From NCBI RefSeq assembly GCF_042429765.1, contig NZ_JBHLZU010000033.1, positions 62,001 to 126,000 of the forward strand: a stretch of 64,000 nucleotides of DNA, read 5' to 3'. This document shows, in pieces, positions 15,361 to 23,940 of this stretch. The notes beneath the pieces are model-generated. The model was given only the letters and a program-made list of their open reading frames with translations, did no database searches and had not been told where the DNA came from. The first letter of the stretch is position 1. Every line of letters starts with the position of its first letter. Made by a program: the position numbers and the translations under genes. The DNA is from Allokutzneria oryzae (GTDB lineage Bacteria; Actinomycetota; Actinomycetes; Mycobacteriales; Pseudonocardiaceae).

Positions 15361-16686
15361 ATGAGAGAACGCAACCCGGTGATCGACGCCGTGCGGATCG
15401 GATCAGTCGCGCTGGTCGTGTTCGTGCACTGGTTCGGCGCCTACGTCACGTGGGACAACGGCACCGTGCGAGCCGGGATCGCGCTCGCCGGACCGGTCGT
15501 CTGGGCGCTGACCTGGCTGTTCCAGGTCATGCCGCTGGTGTTCGTCGCCGGTGGCTACGCGAACACGGCCGGGGTCGACGCGGCGCGGGCGCGCGGGGAG
15601 TCCTTCCTCGCCAAGCGGGCGATGCGCTTGGTGGTTCCCGCGCTGCCCCTGGTCGCGCTGTTCACGGCGGTGAGCACCCTCGGCGCGTCGTTCGGCGCGC
15701 AGCCACTTGCCACGGTCGGCGCTCAGGTGATGAAACCCTTGTGGTTCTTGGCGATCTACCTGGTCGTGGTGTGCCTCGCCCCGCTGATGGTGCGCATGCA
15801 CGACCGCTTCGGGCCGGCCGTGCCGCTCGTGCTCGCCGGTGGAGTGGCCGTTGTGGACGGGGTCCGGTTCTCCACGGTGGGCTTGGTCGCCGACATCGGC
15901 ATCGGCGGCGACATCAACTTCGTGCTGGTCTGGTTGACCGCGCACCAGCTGGGAATCGCTTACGCACGAGGCGCTTTCGCGCGCTTCACCCGGCGGGAGC
16001 TCGCTTCGCTCATCGCGGTGGCGGTCGCGGTGATGCTGGTGATGGTGTTCGTGGGCCCGTACCCGCCGAGCATGATCGGCCTGCCCGACGTCCCGGTGTC
16101 CAACCTCGCTCCGCCGACGCTGGCGATGCTGGTCCTGGCGTTCGCTCAGGTGTGCGCGCTCGCGCTGGTCGCTCCGTGGGCGGGTCGCAAGCTCTCCGGT
16201 GAGCGCCCGCGACGCTTCATCAAGCGCGCCAACCCCGCGGTCATGTCGGTGTACCTGTGGCACCTGCCCGCCGGGGCGATGCTGCTGGGCGTGGCGCTGT
16301 TGGCTCCCCAAGCGCTGTTGCCGGACCTCGGCGTGAGCTGGTGGCTGTCGCGCCCGGTGTGGTTGGGAGCCAGCGCGATCGCGCTGCTCGGCGTGCTGCG
16401 CGTGGTGCGCAGGGCCGAGGCCGCACTGCCCACTGTGGACTCACGATGGCCACTGCTCGGGTTGCTCGTCACCGCCTACGGGGTCCGCGAAGCCACCCGC
16501 TACGGCCTGGACCTGACCAACGCCGACGCGCGGGCAGCGGTGATCACGATGGCGGTGGGCGTCGCGGTGCTGTTCGTTCAGCGGTCCGGCAAGCGCCGTG
16601 GCGCGGCGTGGGACCGCAACGCCGGAGCGACCGGGCGCCCGTCGAGCAGCCCGTCGACGGTCCCCGCGTCCAACGCCTTCGCGTAG
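15361..16686 (+). CDS. Acyltransferase 3 family membrane protein
   Basis: A 441-residue protein with about ten membrane helices. The start (RNPVIDAVRIGSVALVVFVHWF) carries the conserved acyltransferase-3 pattern with the catalytic-type histidine in the first helix, followed by FQVMPLVFVAGGYAN and KRAMRLVVPAL. The family puts acetyl or other acyl groups on exported sugars. It lies at the edge of the polysaccharide locus but in the opposite orientation to most of it. ATG 15361 has an AGGGGAA site. The final 109 bases overlap the convergent aminotransferase gene; the C-terminal tail encoded there is low-complexity. Confidence 0.8.
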   Translation: MRERNPVIDAVRIGSVALVVFVHWFGAYVTWDNGTVRAGIALAGPVVWALTWLFQVMPLVFVAGGYANTAGVDAARARGESFLAKRAMRLVVPALPLVALFTAVSTLGASFGAQPLATVGAQVMKPLWFLAIYLVVVCLAPLMVRMHDRFGPAVPLVLAGGVAVVDGVRFSTVGLVADIGIGGDINFVLVWLTAHQLGIAYARGAFARFTRRELASLIAVAVAVMLVMVFVGPYPPSMIGLPDVPVSNLAPPTLAMLVLAFAQVCALALVAPWAGRKLSGERPRRFIKRANPAVMSVYLWHLPAGAMLLGVALLAPQALLPDLGVSWWLSRPVWLGASAIALLGVLRVVRRAEAALPTVDSRWPLLGLLVTAYGVREATRYGLDLTNADARAAVITMAVGVAVLFVQRSGKRRGAAWDRNAGATGRPSSSPSTVPASNAFA

Positions 16687-17924
16687 ACCTCAAGCGCCGC
16701 ACGGACAGCGGTCACGGTGTGCTCGACGTCGGCATCGGTGTGCGCTGCGGAGATCACGAAGGACTGGCCGAGGACGCCGTGCCGCAGCAGCTCCTGGAGG
16801 AACAGCGTGCGGTACGCCTGCGAGGGGCGTCCTTCGGCATCCGCCGTGGTGAACACCAGGCACGACGGCCTGCCGATCACCGAGACGGCCGGGAACGTCC
16901 CCAGCTCGCGGGAGAGCTCGTTCACCGCGTCGGCGAGCACCGCGCCCTGCCGCTCCATCACCCCGACCGGATCGGTCTCCCGGTAGGCGCGGACAACGGC
17001 CCGGAACGCCGCCAGCGAGGCGGTTTCCGGACCGTGCGTGGTGGACAGCAGGAAGACGCGGGCCGCGTCGGTGCGCAGCCCGCCGAGCTCCATCAGCTCC
17101 CGCTTGCCCGCCAGCGCGGCGATCGGGAACCCGTTGCCCATCGCCTTGCCCCAGCACGACAGGTCCGGCCGCACGCCGTAGACCTGTTGCGCGCCACCGG
17201 CCGACCAGCGGAAGCCGGTGATCATCTCGTCGAAGACCAGGACGGAGCCCTCGCGGTCGCACAGCTCGCGAACGCCTTCGAGGAAGCCGGGTTCGGGCTC
17301 CCGCAACGCGCTCGCGGCTTCGAGTACCACGCACGCGATCTGTCCATTGTGGATGTCGAAGAGCTCGCGCAGCGATCCGAGGTCGTTGTAGCGAAAGGAC
17401 ACCGTGAGCTCGCGCGTGGCCTCCGGGATTCCCGCGTTCATGCCCGCGGTGCCGATGAACCAGTCGTCTACGGAGAAGAACGGCTGGTCGGCGCAGATCG
17501 CGACCTTGGCGCGGCCGGTCGCCGCGCGCGCCAGCTTGACGGCGGCGGTGGTCGCGTCGGAGCCGTTCTTGGCGAACTTCACCATGTCCGCGCCGGGAAC
17601 ACCGGTGAGGAAGTCCTCAGCGGCGGCGAGTTCGAGCGCGGTGGGCCGGGTGAAGTTGACGCCGTTGGACATGGCATCGCGGACCGCGGCGAGCACCGGT
17701 TCGTAGCCGTGCCCGAGGGTCACCGCGCGCAGCCCCATGCCGTACTCGACGAACCGGTTGCCGTCGACGTCCCAGACGTGCGCGCCGCTGCCTCGCTCCA
17801 GCACCGGGGTCATGTGCTCGGGGTACTGGTCGGAGGCGCGGGCGTAGGTGTGCGCACCGCCGGGAACGATCTCGTGCAGACGGGCCTGCAGACGCGCGGA
17901 GCGCTGGAAACCGTTGGCGCTCAC
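16578..17924 (-). CDS. Class III aminotransferase, glutamate-1-semialdehyde aminomutase (HemL)-like
   Basis: A 448-residue PLP enzyme of the HemL branch of class III aminotransferases. Visible are the N-terminal VPGGAHTYARASDQYPEHMTPVLERGSGAHVWDVDGN (shown as landmarks, positions about 16-52), the FAKNGSDATTAAVKLARA cofactor loop, VFDEMITGFRW with the PLP-contacting aspartate, and the PLP lysine in GKAMGNGFPIAAL. Context (GNAT coupled by a GTGA overlap, glycosyltransferases) argues for an amino-sugar or glycan-tailoring role, not haem synthesis; that is inference. Its last 109 bases overlap the acyltransferase gene on the other strand. Confidence 0.78.
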   Translation of the reverse strand: MSANGFQRSARLQARLHEIVPGGAHTYARASDQYPEHMTPVLERGSGAHVWDVDGNRFVEYGMGLRAVTLGHGYEPVLAAVRDAMSNGVNFTRPTALELAAAEDFLTGVPGADMVKFAKNGSDATTAAVKLARAATGRAKVAICADQPFFSVDDWFIGTAGMNAGIPEATRELTVSFRYNDLGSLRELFDIHNGQIACVVLEAASALREPEPGFLEGVRELCDREGSVLVFDEMITGFRWSAGGAQQVYGVRPDLSCWGKAMGNGFPIAALAGKRELMELGGLRTDAARVFLLSTTHGPETASLAAFRAVVRAYRETDPVGVMERQGAVLADAVNELSRELGTFPAVSVIGRPSCLVFTTADAEGRPSQAYRTLFLQELLRHGVLGQSFVISAAHTDADVEHTVTAVRAALEVYAKALDAGTVDGLLDGRPVAPALRSHAAPRRLPDR

Positions 17925-18574
17925 AGCCAGTCCACATCCCCCGGCAGCAGCGACCACAGCTGGTGGTCGACCAGTCTTCCCCCGACGTGCATGTGTTGCC
18001 GCATCACACCCTCTTTGCGAAAACCGTTACGCGCCAACACAAGCGCGGCGGCGCGGTTGCCGACGCCGACCGGGGCGACGACCCGCCGCAACCCGAGCGG
18101 CCCGAAGGCGTGCCGCATCATCATCCGCAGCGACCGCTGGGCGACGCTGGTGCCACGGAACTCCGAGGCGATCCACGCGCCGAGCTCCGCCGTGCCCTGC
18201 GTCCGGTCGAGGCGGTCCAGGCTCATCTCACCACCGAAGCGGCCGTCCACCTCGATCACCAGCGGGACCGAGTAGCCCTTGCGCGCGGCGCGGCGCGCGG
18301 CCCACGCCCGCTCCCGCCAGCGCGGCTCCGCCGTGCGCTCCGCCCACGCCTGCCCGCTGGTCGGCCACCACGGTTCCAGCTGCTCGCGGTCCGCACGCAC
18401 CACCCGTGACCAGGCGGTGGCGTCGTCGGCGCGCGGCGGGCGCAGCCGGGTGCGACGGCCACGGTCGAGCTCCGGTCCGAGCACCACGGGCCAGCCGGGA
18501 CTCTCCGGCCTGATCCTGCGCGCGACCGCGCCCACCAGGAAGCGAGCGTTCACCGCGCGACGCCAACAGTGCAC
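17921..18574 (-). CDS. GNAT family N-acetyltransferase (RimJ/RimL-like)
   Basis: A 217-residue acetyltransferase with RTRLRPPRADDATAW at the start of the domain, the central GAWIASEFRGTSVAQRSLRMMM acetyl-CoA loop and a C-terminal GNRAAALVLARNGFRKEGVMRQ typical of RimJ-type enzymes. Its stop overlaps the start of the HemL-like aminotransferase (GTGA), so an aminotransferase plus acetyltransferase pair, as used to make N-acetylated amino sugars, is suggested. GTG 18574 is chosen because AAGG lies 9 bases upstream; GTG 18553 is possible and would give 210 residues. Divergent from the WecG-type gene. Confidence 0.78.
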   Translation of the reverse strand: MHCWRRAVNARFLVGAVARRIRPESPGWPVVLGPELDRGRRTRLRPPRADDATAWSRVVRADREQLEPWWPTSGQAWAERTAEPRWRERAWAARRAARKGYSVPLVIEVDGRFGGEMSLDRLDRTQGTAELGAWIASEFRGTSVAQRSLRMMMRHAFGPLGLRRVVAPVGVGNRAAALVLARNGFRKEGVMRQHMHVGGRLVDHQLWSLLPGDVDWL

Positions 18575-18654
18575 ATGGGACAACCTTCAGCCGAAAACTC
18601 ATTGCCGGACAAGGCGATCGCACTTCCCATCGGCACGGGCGGCAAGATAGTTAC

Positions 18655-19407
18655 ATGCGAGCGGAGATCCCGACAGTGCCGATCCTCGGCGTGCGCGTCG
18701 CCAAGCTGGACGAACAGGCGGCGATCAACGAAGTCAAGCGGCTGTTCGAGGGACACGAGCCCGCCCTGGTCGCCTACGCCAACGCGCACTCGATGAACCT
18801 GGCCTGCGGGAACGCGAGCTACCGGCGGGTGCTGGACCAGGCAGCCCTCGTGCTCAACGACGGCTCCGGCCTGGCCATCGCGGCACGGCTGCGCGGGGAC
18901 GGCTTTCCTGCCAACCTGAACGGGACCGACTTCACACCGAAGATCCTGCGCGTGGCTGCCGACCTCGGCGCGGCGGTCTACCTGCTCGGCGGTGAGCCCG
19001 GCATCGCCGAGACGGCCGCGGCGAAGCTCACGGCGGCCATTCCCGGCCTGAAGATCGTCGGGACTCAGCACGGCTTCTCCCCCGACACCGAAGCGGTCGT
19101 CGGCCGCATCCGGGCCAGCGGCGCGGAGGTGGTGGTCGTGGCGATGGGCAACCCGGCGCAGGAGCTGTGGCTGGACCGCTACCTCACCGCGACCGGCGCG
19201 AGGGTGGGCGTCGCGGTCGGCGCCTTCCTGGACTTCACCGCGGGCAAGGTCGAGCGCGCTCCGGCGTGGATGCGGCGCGCGGGCGTCGAGTGGGCGTACC
19301 GACTGGCCCGGGAACCGCGAAGACTGTTCCAGCGCTACGTTGTGGGCAACCCGCTCTTCCTGGCCAGGGTCCTCGCCGAGCGGTTCGGCCTCCGGAGGAG
19401 CTCGTGA
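18655..19407 (+). CDS. WecG/TagA/CpsF family glycosyltransferase
   Basis: A 250-residue enzyme matching the WecG/TagA/CpsF family (GT26), which adds the second sugar to an undecaprenyl-linked intermediate. Key segments: VLNDGSGLAIAARLRG with the conserved NDG, NLNGTDFTPKIL, VVAMGNPAQELW, and GAFLDFTAGKVERAPAWMRRAG. The family acts at the inner face of the membrane, so it is likely the second step after the initiating transferase at 34603-36090. It overlaps the next glycosyltransferase gene by four bases (GTGA). No ribosome site is obvious before ATG 18655, and a short or absent leader is possible. Confidence 0.9.
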   Translation: MRAEIPTVPILGVRVAKLDEQAAINEVKRLFEGHEPALVAYANAHSMNLACGNASYRRVLDQAALVLNDGSGLAIAARLRGDGFPANLNGTDFTPKILRVAADLGAAVYLLGGEPGIAETAAAKLTAAIPGLKIVGTQHGFSPDTEAVVGRIRASGAEVVVVAMGNPAQELWLDRYLTATGARVGVAVGAFLDFTAGKVERAPAWMRRAGVEWAYRLAREPRRLFQRYVVGNPLFLARVLAERFGLRRSS

Positions 19408-20510
19408 AGATCTGCTTTGTGACCACGTACCCGCTGGGCAGGCGGGAGCTCGGCGGCAGCGGCTGGGTGGACCGGAGGCTGCTGGCGGTGCTGCGCCGGG
19501 ACCACGACGTGGACGTGGTGTGCGTGACCGGCGACGAGGGCAGCTGGGACGACGAGGGCGTGCGCTGCCACTCGGCGGGCTCGGTGCCGCTGGAGGTGCG
19601 GGGCGACCGCGCCCGGCTGCTGCGGGTCGCGGGCGGCATGCTCACCAGCCCGCAGCCGTACCTGGCGCGGAAGTTCACCGTCTTCCCCGGCTGGCGGCGG
19701 GCAGCGGCGCTGCTCGCGCGCCGGGCGGCGGGCCGGAAAGTGGTCACCAGCGGCTGGCCCGGCCTGCTGCTCGCCGAGTCGGCCGGGGTGCCCGTAGCGG
19801 CGCACATCGCGCACAACGTGGAGTCGACGATCGCGGTGGAGCACTCACCGCGACCGCTGCGGCTGCTGGGCGAGACGTGGCGGCTGCCGCGCGCGGAGCG
19901 ACGGCTGCTGGCGTTGCCGCACAAGGTTTTCACGCTGTCCCGAACCGACGCGTTCGTGTTGCGGGGCTGGGGTGTCGGCGCGTCAGCGTTGCCGCTTCCC
20001 CTGATCCAGCAACCACTTGACGAGCAAGCGGATGCCTTGGGCTTCATCGGCAAGGCGAGCTGGCCGCCGAACGAGCGTGCCCTGGAGGCGCTGACCGGCC
20101 CGGTGCGCGCGGAGCTGGACCGGCTCGGCCAGGACGTGCCCTACGTGTTGGCGGGCAACGGGACCGAGGCCTACGCGGGACGCCCCGGCGTGACGGCGCT
20201 CGGCCGGGTCGCCGAGGAGGCCGACTTCTACCGACGGGTCGGCCTGGTCGTGGTGCCGCGTTTCGGCGCGTCGACGGGCATCAGCGTGAAGATGCTGGAG
20301 GCGGCGGAGTACGGCCGCGCCTCGGTGGTGCCCCCGCAGCTCGCGGCGGCCGTGGACCCCGACGGCCCCTGGCTGGTCGCGGACGGCCCGCGAGCGACGG
20401 CGGAGGTCGTCGCGGCCTGGCGCGCCGGAGAGTCCACTGTGGACGTCAAAGCCTGGGTGGCCCGCCACGACGGCAGCACCACCGCCGCCACCCTGGCCCA
20501 GGCCTTCTGA
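19404..20510 (+). CDS. Glycosyltransferase, family 4/1-like (GT-B)
   Basis: A 368-residue GT-B enzyme: N-terminal MKICFVTTYPLGRRELGGSGWVDRRL, linker near IQQPLDEQAD, C-terminal half with ALGRVAEEADFYRRVGLVVVPRFGASTGISVKMLEAAEYGR, which is the acceptor-site and E-x7-E type region of retaining family 4/1 glycosyltransferases. It follows the WecG-type gene with GTGA overlap and its own GGAGGAG site, so it probably adds a further sugar in the same glycan. Sugar specificity is unknown. A copy of TCCACTGTGGA lies in its coding sequence (20433-20443). Confidence 0.82.
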   Translation: MKICFVTTYPLGRRELGGSGWVDRRLLAVLRRDHDVDVVCVTGDEGSWDDEGVRCHSAGSVPLEVRGDRARLLRVAGGMLTSPQPYLARKFTVFPGWRRAAALLARRAAGRKVVTSGWPGLLLAESAGVPVAAHIAHNVESTIAVEHSPRPLRLLGETWRLPRAERRLLALPHKVFTLSRTDAFVLRGWGVGASALPLPLIQQPLDEQADALGFIGKASWPPNERALEALTGPVRAELDRLGQDVPYVLAGNGTEAYAGRPGVTALGRVAEEADFYRRVGLVVVPRFGASTGISVKMLEAAEYGRASVVPPQLAAAVDPDGPWLVADGPRATAEVVAAWRAGESTVDVKAWVARHDGSTTAATLAQAF

Positions 20511-20601
20511 ACGCCACCCACGCGGCGGTACGACCGCACCACCGCAGCCCCGGTTCGCGACACCACACCGTCGGTCGCCCTCCGCCACCGCAGCCCCTTC
20601 C

Positions 20602-20666
20602 TCGCGTTTTGCCACCTTAATGCGAAAAGGGAGCGCTCTCTTGCGCATCAAGGTGACAAAACGCGA
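20602..20666. terminator. 26-bp imperfect inverted repeat between convergent genes
   Basis: Arms at 20602-20627 and 20641-20666 match in 23 of 26 positions, with ends TCGCGTTTTG and CAAAACGCGA. The 13-base loop contains the small palindrome GAGCGCTC. It lies between the stops of the glycosyltransferase and the DUF1707 gene, so a bidirectional terminator is the simplest reading. The A/T-rich arms stand out from the surrounding DNA. Confidence 0.65.
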
Positions 20667-20732
20667 AACGACCGGGAGGGCGGGTGGGGCGATGGCCGGG
20701 GTCGCGCGGGGTGTGGCGGGGTGTGGCGGGGG

Positions 20733-21332
20733 TCAGTCCTTGATCTGCTTGCGCTTGGGGTTCTTGGTGACGATCTCGATGCCGCCCATGAGCGCGTAGC
20801 CGTTGATCCGGATCGTTGGCGAGTCCGGGGTCACCGAGTCCTCGTCGACGTTGACGTCCTTGCCGCCCATGAAGCTGAACCCGCCCACCTCGACGCGCAC
20901 GCCGGGCGGGACCGTGATCTGGATGCCGCCCATGATCGCGACCGCGGTGATCGTGGTGACCTTGGAGGTGAACACCGCGGTGCGGAAGTCCAGCTCCACT
21001 CCGCCCATCATGGCCAGGGCGCTGATATCCGACTCCACCCGCCAGCGGCCGTTGCGCACCGCGCCGCTCATCACCGCGACCGCCCACTGGCGCTTCCCGG
21101 TGCCCTCCTCGTAGCTGACCGGGAGGTTCTGGTGGGCGGCGGCGGGGCGCGTGACCGGCAGGTCGGCCACGACCAGGTCCAGTTCGCCCCTGGTGCGTGC
21201 GGCGTAGGCGAGCCCAACGCGCTCGTTGTACTCGGTCAGCGTCAGGCGGCCCTCGCCGACGGCCTGGTTGAGCAGCTGCGCGATCTGTTCCCGCTCGATG
21301 TCGCCGACCCGCAACTCGGGCTGGTCATTCAT
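20733..21332 (-). CDS. DUF1707 / LiaF-like C-terminal domain protein
   Basis: A 199-residue protein with the DUF1707 (SHOCT-like) domain at residues 1-60: LRVGDIEREQIAQLLNQAVGEGRLTLTEYNERV. A beta-repeat domain with three MMGG/MGG motifs (ALMMGGVELDF, AVAIMGGIQITVP, FSFMGGKDVNV) follows, as in the C-terminal domain of LiaF-like envelope-stress proteins. No signal peptide or membrane helix. The precise role is unknown; related proteins are thought to take part in membrane or envelope stress sensing. ATG 21332 is used; no strong ribosome site. A bidirectional terminator-like repeat follows it. Confidence 0.75.
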   Translation of the reverse strand: MNDQPELRVGDIEREQIAQLLNQAVGEGRLTLTEYNERVGLAYAARTRGELDLVVADLPVTRPAAAHQNLPVSYEEGTGKRQWAVAVMSGAVRNGRWRVESDISALAMMGGVELDFRTAVFTSKVTTITAVAIMGGIQITVPPGVRVEVGGFSFMGGKDVNVDEDSVTPDSPTIRINGYALMGGIEIVTKNPKRKQIKD

Positions 21333-21381
21333 GCCGCCGAGGCTAGCGGGTCGGTGCGGCGCGCGTGAACGTTGTTACCGA

Positions 21382-22428
21382 TCAGTCGCCGTTGATGAGC
21401 TTCATGGCCAGCTCGGGGTAGAACGCGCCGGACTGCGTGCCCTTGCCGACGCCGCAGTCGCCGTCGGACTCCCCCGGGCGTTTCACCCACAGCAGCGCGT
21501 CGGCGCCGCCCGGCCCGCCGACCTGCGGCGCGGTGCCGAGCCGACGCCCGCCCGGGTTGCACCAGCTGCCGTCGGACCCGTTGCCGTTGCGGCTGGTGTC
21601 GATGACGAAACCCGCGTCGATGCCGTAGCGGGAGCGCAGGATGCGTTTGAGCTCACCCGCGTACTCGACCGCGTCGTCGGTGCTGTTGAAGTTGGAGACG
21701 TTGACCGCGAAGCCCCTCGCGCCCCCGCCGAGCCCGACCTCGGCCAGCCCGGCGGCGACCCGCTCCGCCGGGTTGTGCACGCCGTCCCCGCCGTCGAGGT
21801 AGACCCAGGTCGATGTGGCGTAGCGGTTGAGCGTGGCCACCGCCGTGGTCAGCATCCGCTTGCGCTCCTGCCTGCCCGCGTCGTCCAGGCACTGCAGGTG
21901 GATCACGGCGTCCGGCTCCAGCAGCATCAGGGCCGGCCGGTCGCCGATGGCCCTTGCCACCACGTCCACCCAGCGCAGGTACTCGTCGGCGGAGCGGGCA
22001 CCGCCCGCGGAGAAGCTGCCGCAGTCGCGGTTCGGGATGTTGTAGCCGACCAGCACCGGCAGCTGGCCGCTGGCGTAGGCGCCCGCGACGAAGGTCGAGA
22101 CCCGCCGCTCGGTGTTCTCCCCCGGCCCGATCCAGCGCGCGGTGGGCTGGCGGGCGAGGCGGTCCTCGATCGCCCCGGCGCGCGCGTCGCCGCTGTTGGC
22201 GCGCAGCCAGCTGACGACGTTGGCCTCGGGATCGACGTAGAAGAACTTGGCGCCCTGGAAAGGGCTGGGGATCGGCTGCGGGAGCGGCCCGGGGACAGGC
22301 GCGCGCGAGGAGCCGCGGTCGGAGCGCTCCGGCGTGGGCTCCACGGCCGGGTCGGACGTGCACGCCGTCAGCACCACCAGGACGGCCGCGAGCGCCGTCA
22401 GTAACCGGGCCTTGCTTTTTCTCCGCAC
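21382..22428 (-). CDS. Glycoside hydrolase family 6 lipoprotein (beta-1,4-glucanase-like)
   Basis: A 348-residue lipoprotein: signal peptide with lipobox VVLTAC (lipidated Cys23), a Pro/Ser linker to about residue 58, then a GH6 domain. Family motifs: GYNIPNRDCGSFSAGG with catalytic acid Asp135, LLEPDAV with Asp173, NVSNF, DTSRNGNG, WCNPGGRRLG and KRPGESDGDC near the end. GH6 enzymes are inverting cellulases. Here it is attached to the membrane and set in a polysaccharide locus, so it may trim or release the exported glycan; that is inference. GTG 22428 has an AGGTGG site. The usual YLDAGH motif reads YLDGGDG. Confidence 0.88.
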   Translation of the reverse strand: MRRKSKARLLTALAAVLVVLTACTSDPAVEPTPERSDRGSSRAPVPGPLPQPIPSPFQGAKFFYVDPEANVVSWLRANSGDARAGAIEDRLARQPTARWIGPGENTERRVSTFVAGAYASGQLPVLVGYNIPNRDCGSFSAGGARSADEYLRWVDVVARAIGDRPALMLLEPDAVIHLQCLDDAGRQERKRMLTTAVATLNRYATSTWVYLDGGDGVHNPAERVAAGLAEVGLGGGARGFAVNVSNFNSTDDAVEYAGELKRILRSRYGIDAGFVIDTSRNGNGSDGSWCNPGGRRLGTAPQVGGPGGADALLWVKRPGESDGDCGVGKGTQSGAFYPELAMKLINGD

Positions 22429-22479
22429 CCCAAGCCACCACCTCTCACCAGGGAAAAGCGTACGTCCGAACGGGAACTT

Positions 22480-23940
22480 CTACCCGGCGACGGCGAGCGC
22501 CTCGTCCAAGGTGTGGCGGTATCGAAACCACCCGAAAGCGACCACGCCGCCGGTGAGCACGCCACCGAGCACGACGCTCAGTAGCGGCGAGGGCGAGAAG
22601 GCCCGCACCAGGACGAGCCCACCCCCCGTCGCGGCTGCGGACAGCGACGGCGGGACGATCCCCCGAACTAGGGAGGAAACCCTGATCCCGGCCTTGCGCA
22701 GCCCCCACGCGTGCACCGGGACCGCCACGAGCAGGGCGACCGCCGCCTGCGCCCAGCCGATCCCGGCCAGGCCCCACAGGCGCGCGGCGACCACCGTCGC
22801 CGGCACCAGGGTGAGCAGCCACCACAGCTGGATCAGCGCGGAGGACAGCGGCGCGCCCACCGCGAGCAGCAGGTGGAACGCGAGGTCGGCGAAGACCCTG
22901 CCGACCGCGGCGACGGCCAGTCCGGCGAGCACCATCGCGGCCGGGCCCCACTGGGCGCCGTAGACGACGTCGACGATCGGCTCGGCCAGCAGCGCCAGCG
23001 CGACCCCGCCCGGCATCACCGCGACGCCGACGAGCCCGATCACCCCCGCCGCCGCGCGGTCGAGGTCGGAGCCGTGTTCGCGGGCCCGGGAGAAGGTGGC
23101 CAGCGCGACCCGCTCCACCGTGGTGGACACGATCGACACCGGCCAGTTGGCCACGTTGTTGGCCAGGTAGAAGAAGCCGAGCGCGGTCGCGCCGAGCACG
23201 CTGCCGGTGACCACCTGCGGCACGCTCTGCGCGAGCATCACCAGGATCGAGGACGCCACCACCGACGCGCCGTAGCCGCCGACCTCGGCGAAGTGCTCCT
23301 TGGAGAAGCCGAAGCGCGGCCACTGCCCGCTCAGCGCCACCAGCAGGACCACGACGAGCGCGGTGCCGCTGACGTGGCCGATCGCCAGCGACCACGCGCC
23401 GTGGCCGAGGAAGGCGAGCGTGCCGGTCAACGCCAGGTTGAGCACGCTGCCTGCGAGGTCGGCGACGAGCCTGCGCGCCTGGGCCAGCTCCCGGGTGAGC
23501 ATCGCGCCCGGTACCGCGGCGAAGCCGTCGAGCAGCACGTTGATCGCCAGGAACCGCACGATCTCCGTCGCGTGGGGACTGCCGAGCGCGCTGGAGAGCG
23601 CGGGCGCGCTCACCGCGCAGGCGCCGAAGGCGACGATGCCGCCGAGCACCGACATGGTCCACGCGGTCGGCAGCAGCGGCCGGACGTCGCCCGAGCGGCG
23701 CACCACCGACGCCGCGGCTCCGAGATCGTTGAAGGTGAGCAGAAGTCCTTGCACGACAAGGGCCGTGGCGTAGAGACCGAACTCCTCCGGCGCGAGCAGC
23801 CGGGCGAGCACGATGCCCATCGCGAACGTGCCGAGGCGGGACAGCAGCGTGTTGAGCAGGCTCAGCCACAGTCCGCGCTTGAAGCGTCCGGCGAGCCCTG
23901 CCTGGGGGGCGGCCTCGACCTCCGGGGCGTTGCCGCTCAC
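22480..23940 (-). CDS. wzx: Lipid-linked oligosaccharide flippase (Wzx/MATE-like polysaccharide export protein)
   Basis: A 486-residue protein with about 12-14 membrane helices. It starts LAGRFKRGLWLSLLNTLLSRLG and RLLAPEEFGLYATALVV, the typical opening of Wzx-type polysaccharide_synt flippases, which turn undecaprenyl-linked repeat units across the membrane. The start GTG 23940 overlaps the stop of the preceding glycosyltransferase (GTGA). With Wzy- and Wzz-like genes upstream in the same transcript, it completes a Wzx/Wzy-type assembly set. Substrate not predictable. Confidence 0.86.
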   Translation of the reverse strand: MSGNAPEVEAAPQAGLAGRFKRGLWLSLLNTLLSRLGTFAMGIVLARLLAPEEFGLYATALVVQGLLLTFNDLGAAASVVRRSGDVRPLLPTAWTMSVLGGIVAFGACAVSAPALSSALGSPHATEIVRFLAINVLLDGFAAVPGAMLTRELAQARRLVADLAGSVLNLALTGTLAFLGHGAWSLAIGHVSGTALVVVLLVALSGQWPRFGFSKEHFAEVGGYGASVVASSILVMLAQSVPQVVTGSVLGATALGFFYLANNVANWPVSIVSTTVERVALATFSRAREHGSDLDRAAAGVIGLVGVAVMPGGVALALLAEPIVDVVYGAQWGPAAMVLAGLAVAAVGRVFADLAFHLLLAVGAPLSSALIQLWWLLTLVPATVVAARLWGLAGIGWAQAAVALLVAVPVHAWGLRKAGIRVSSLVRGIVPPSLSAAATGGGLVLVRAFSPSPLLSVVLGGVLTGGVVAFGWFRYRHTLDEALAVAG

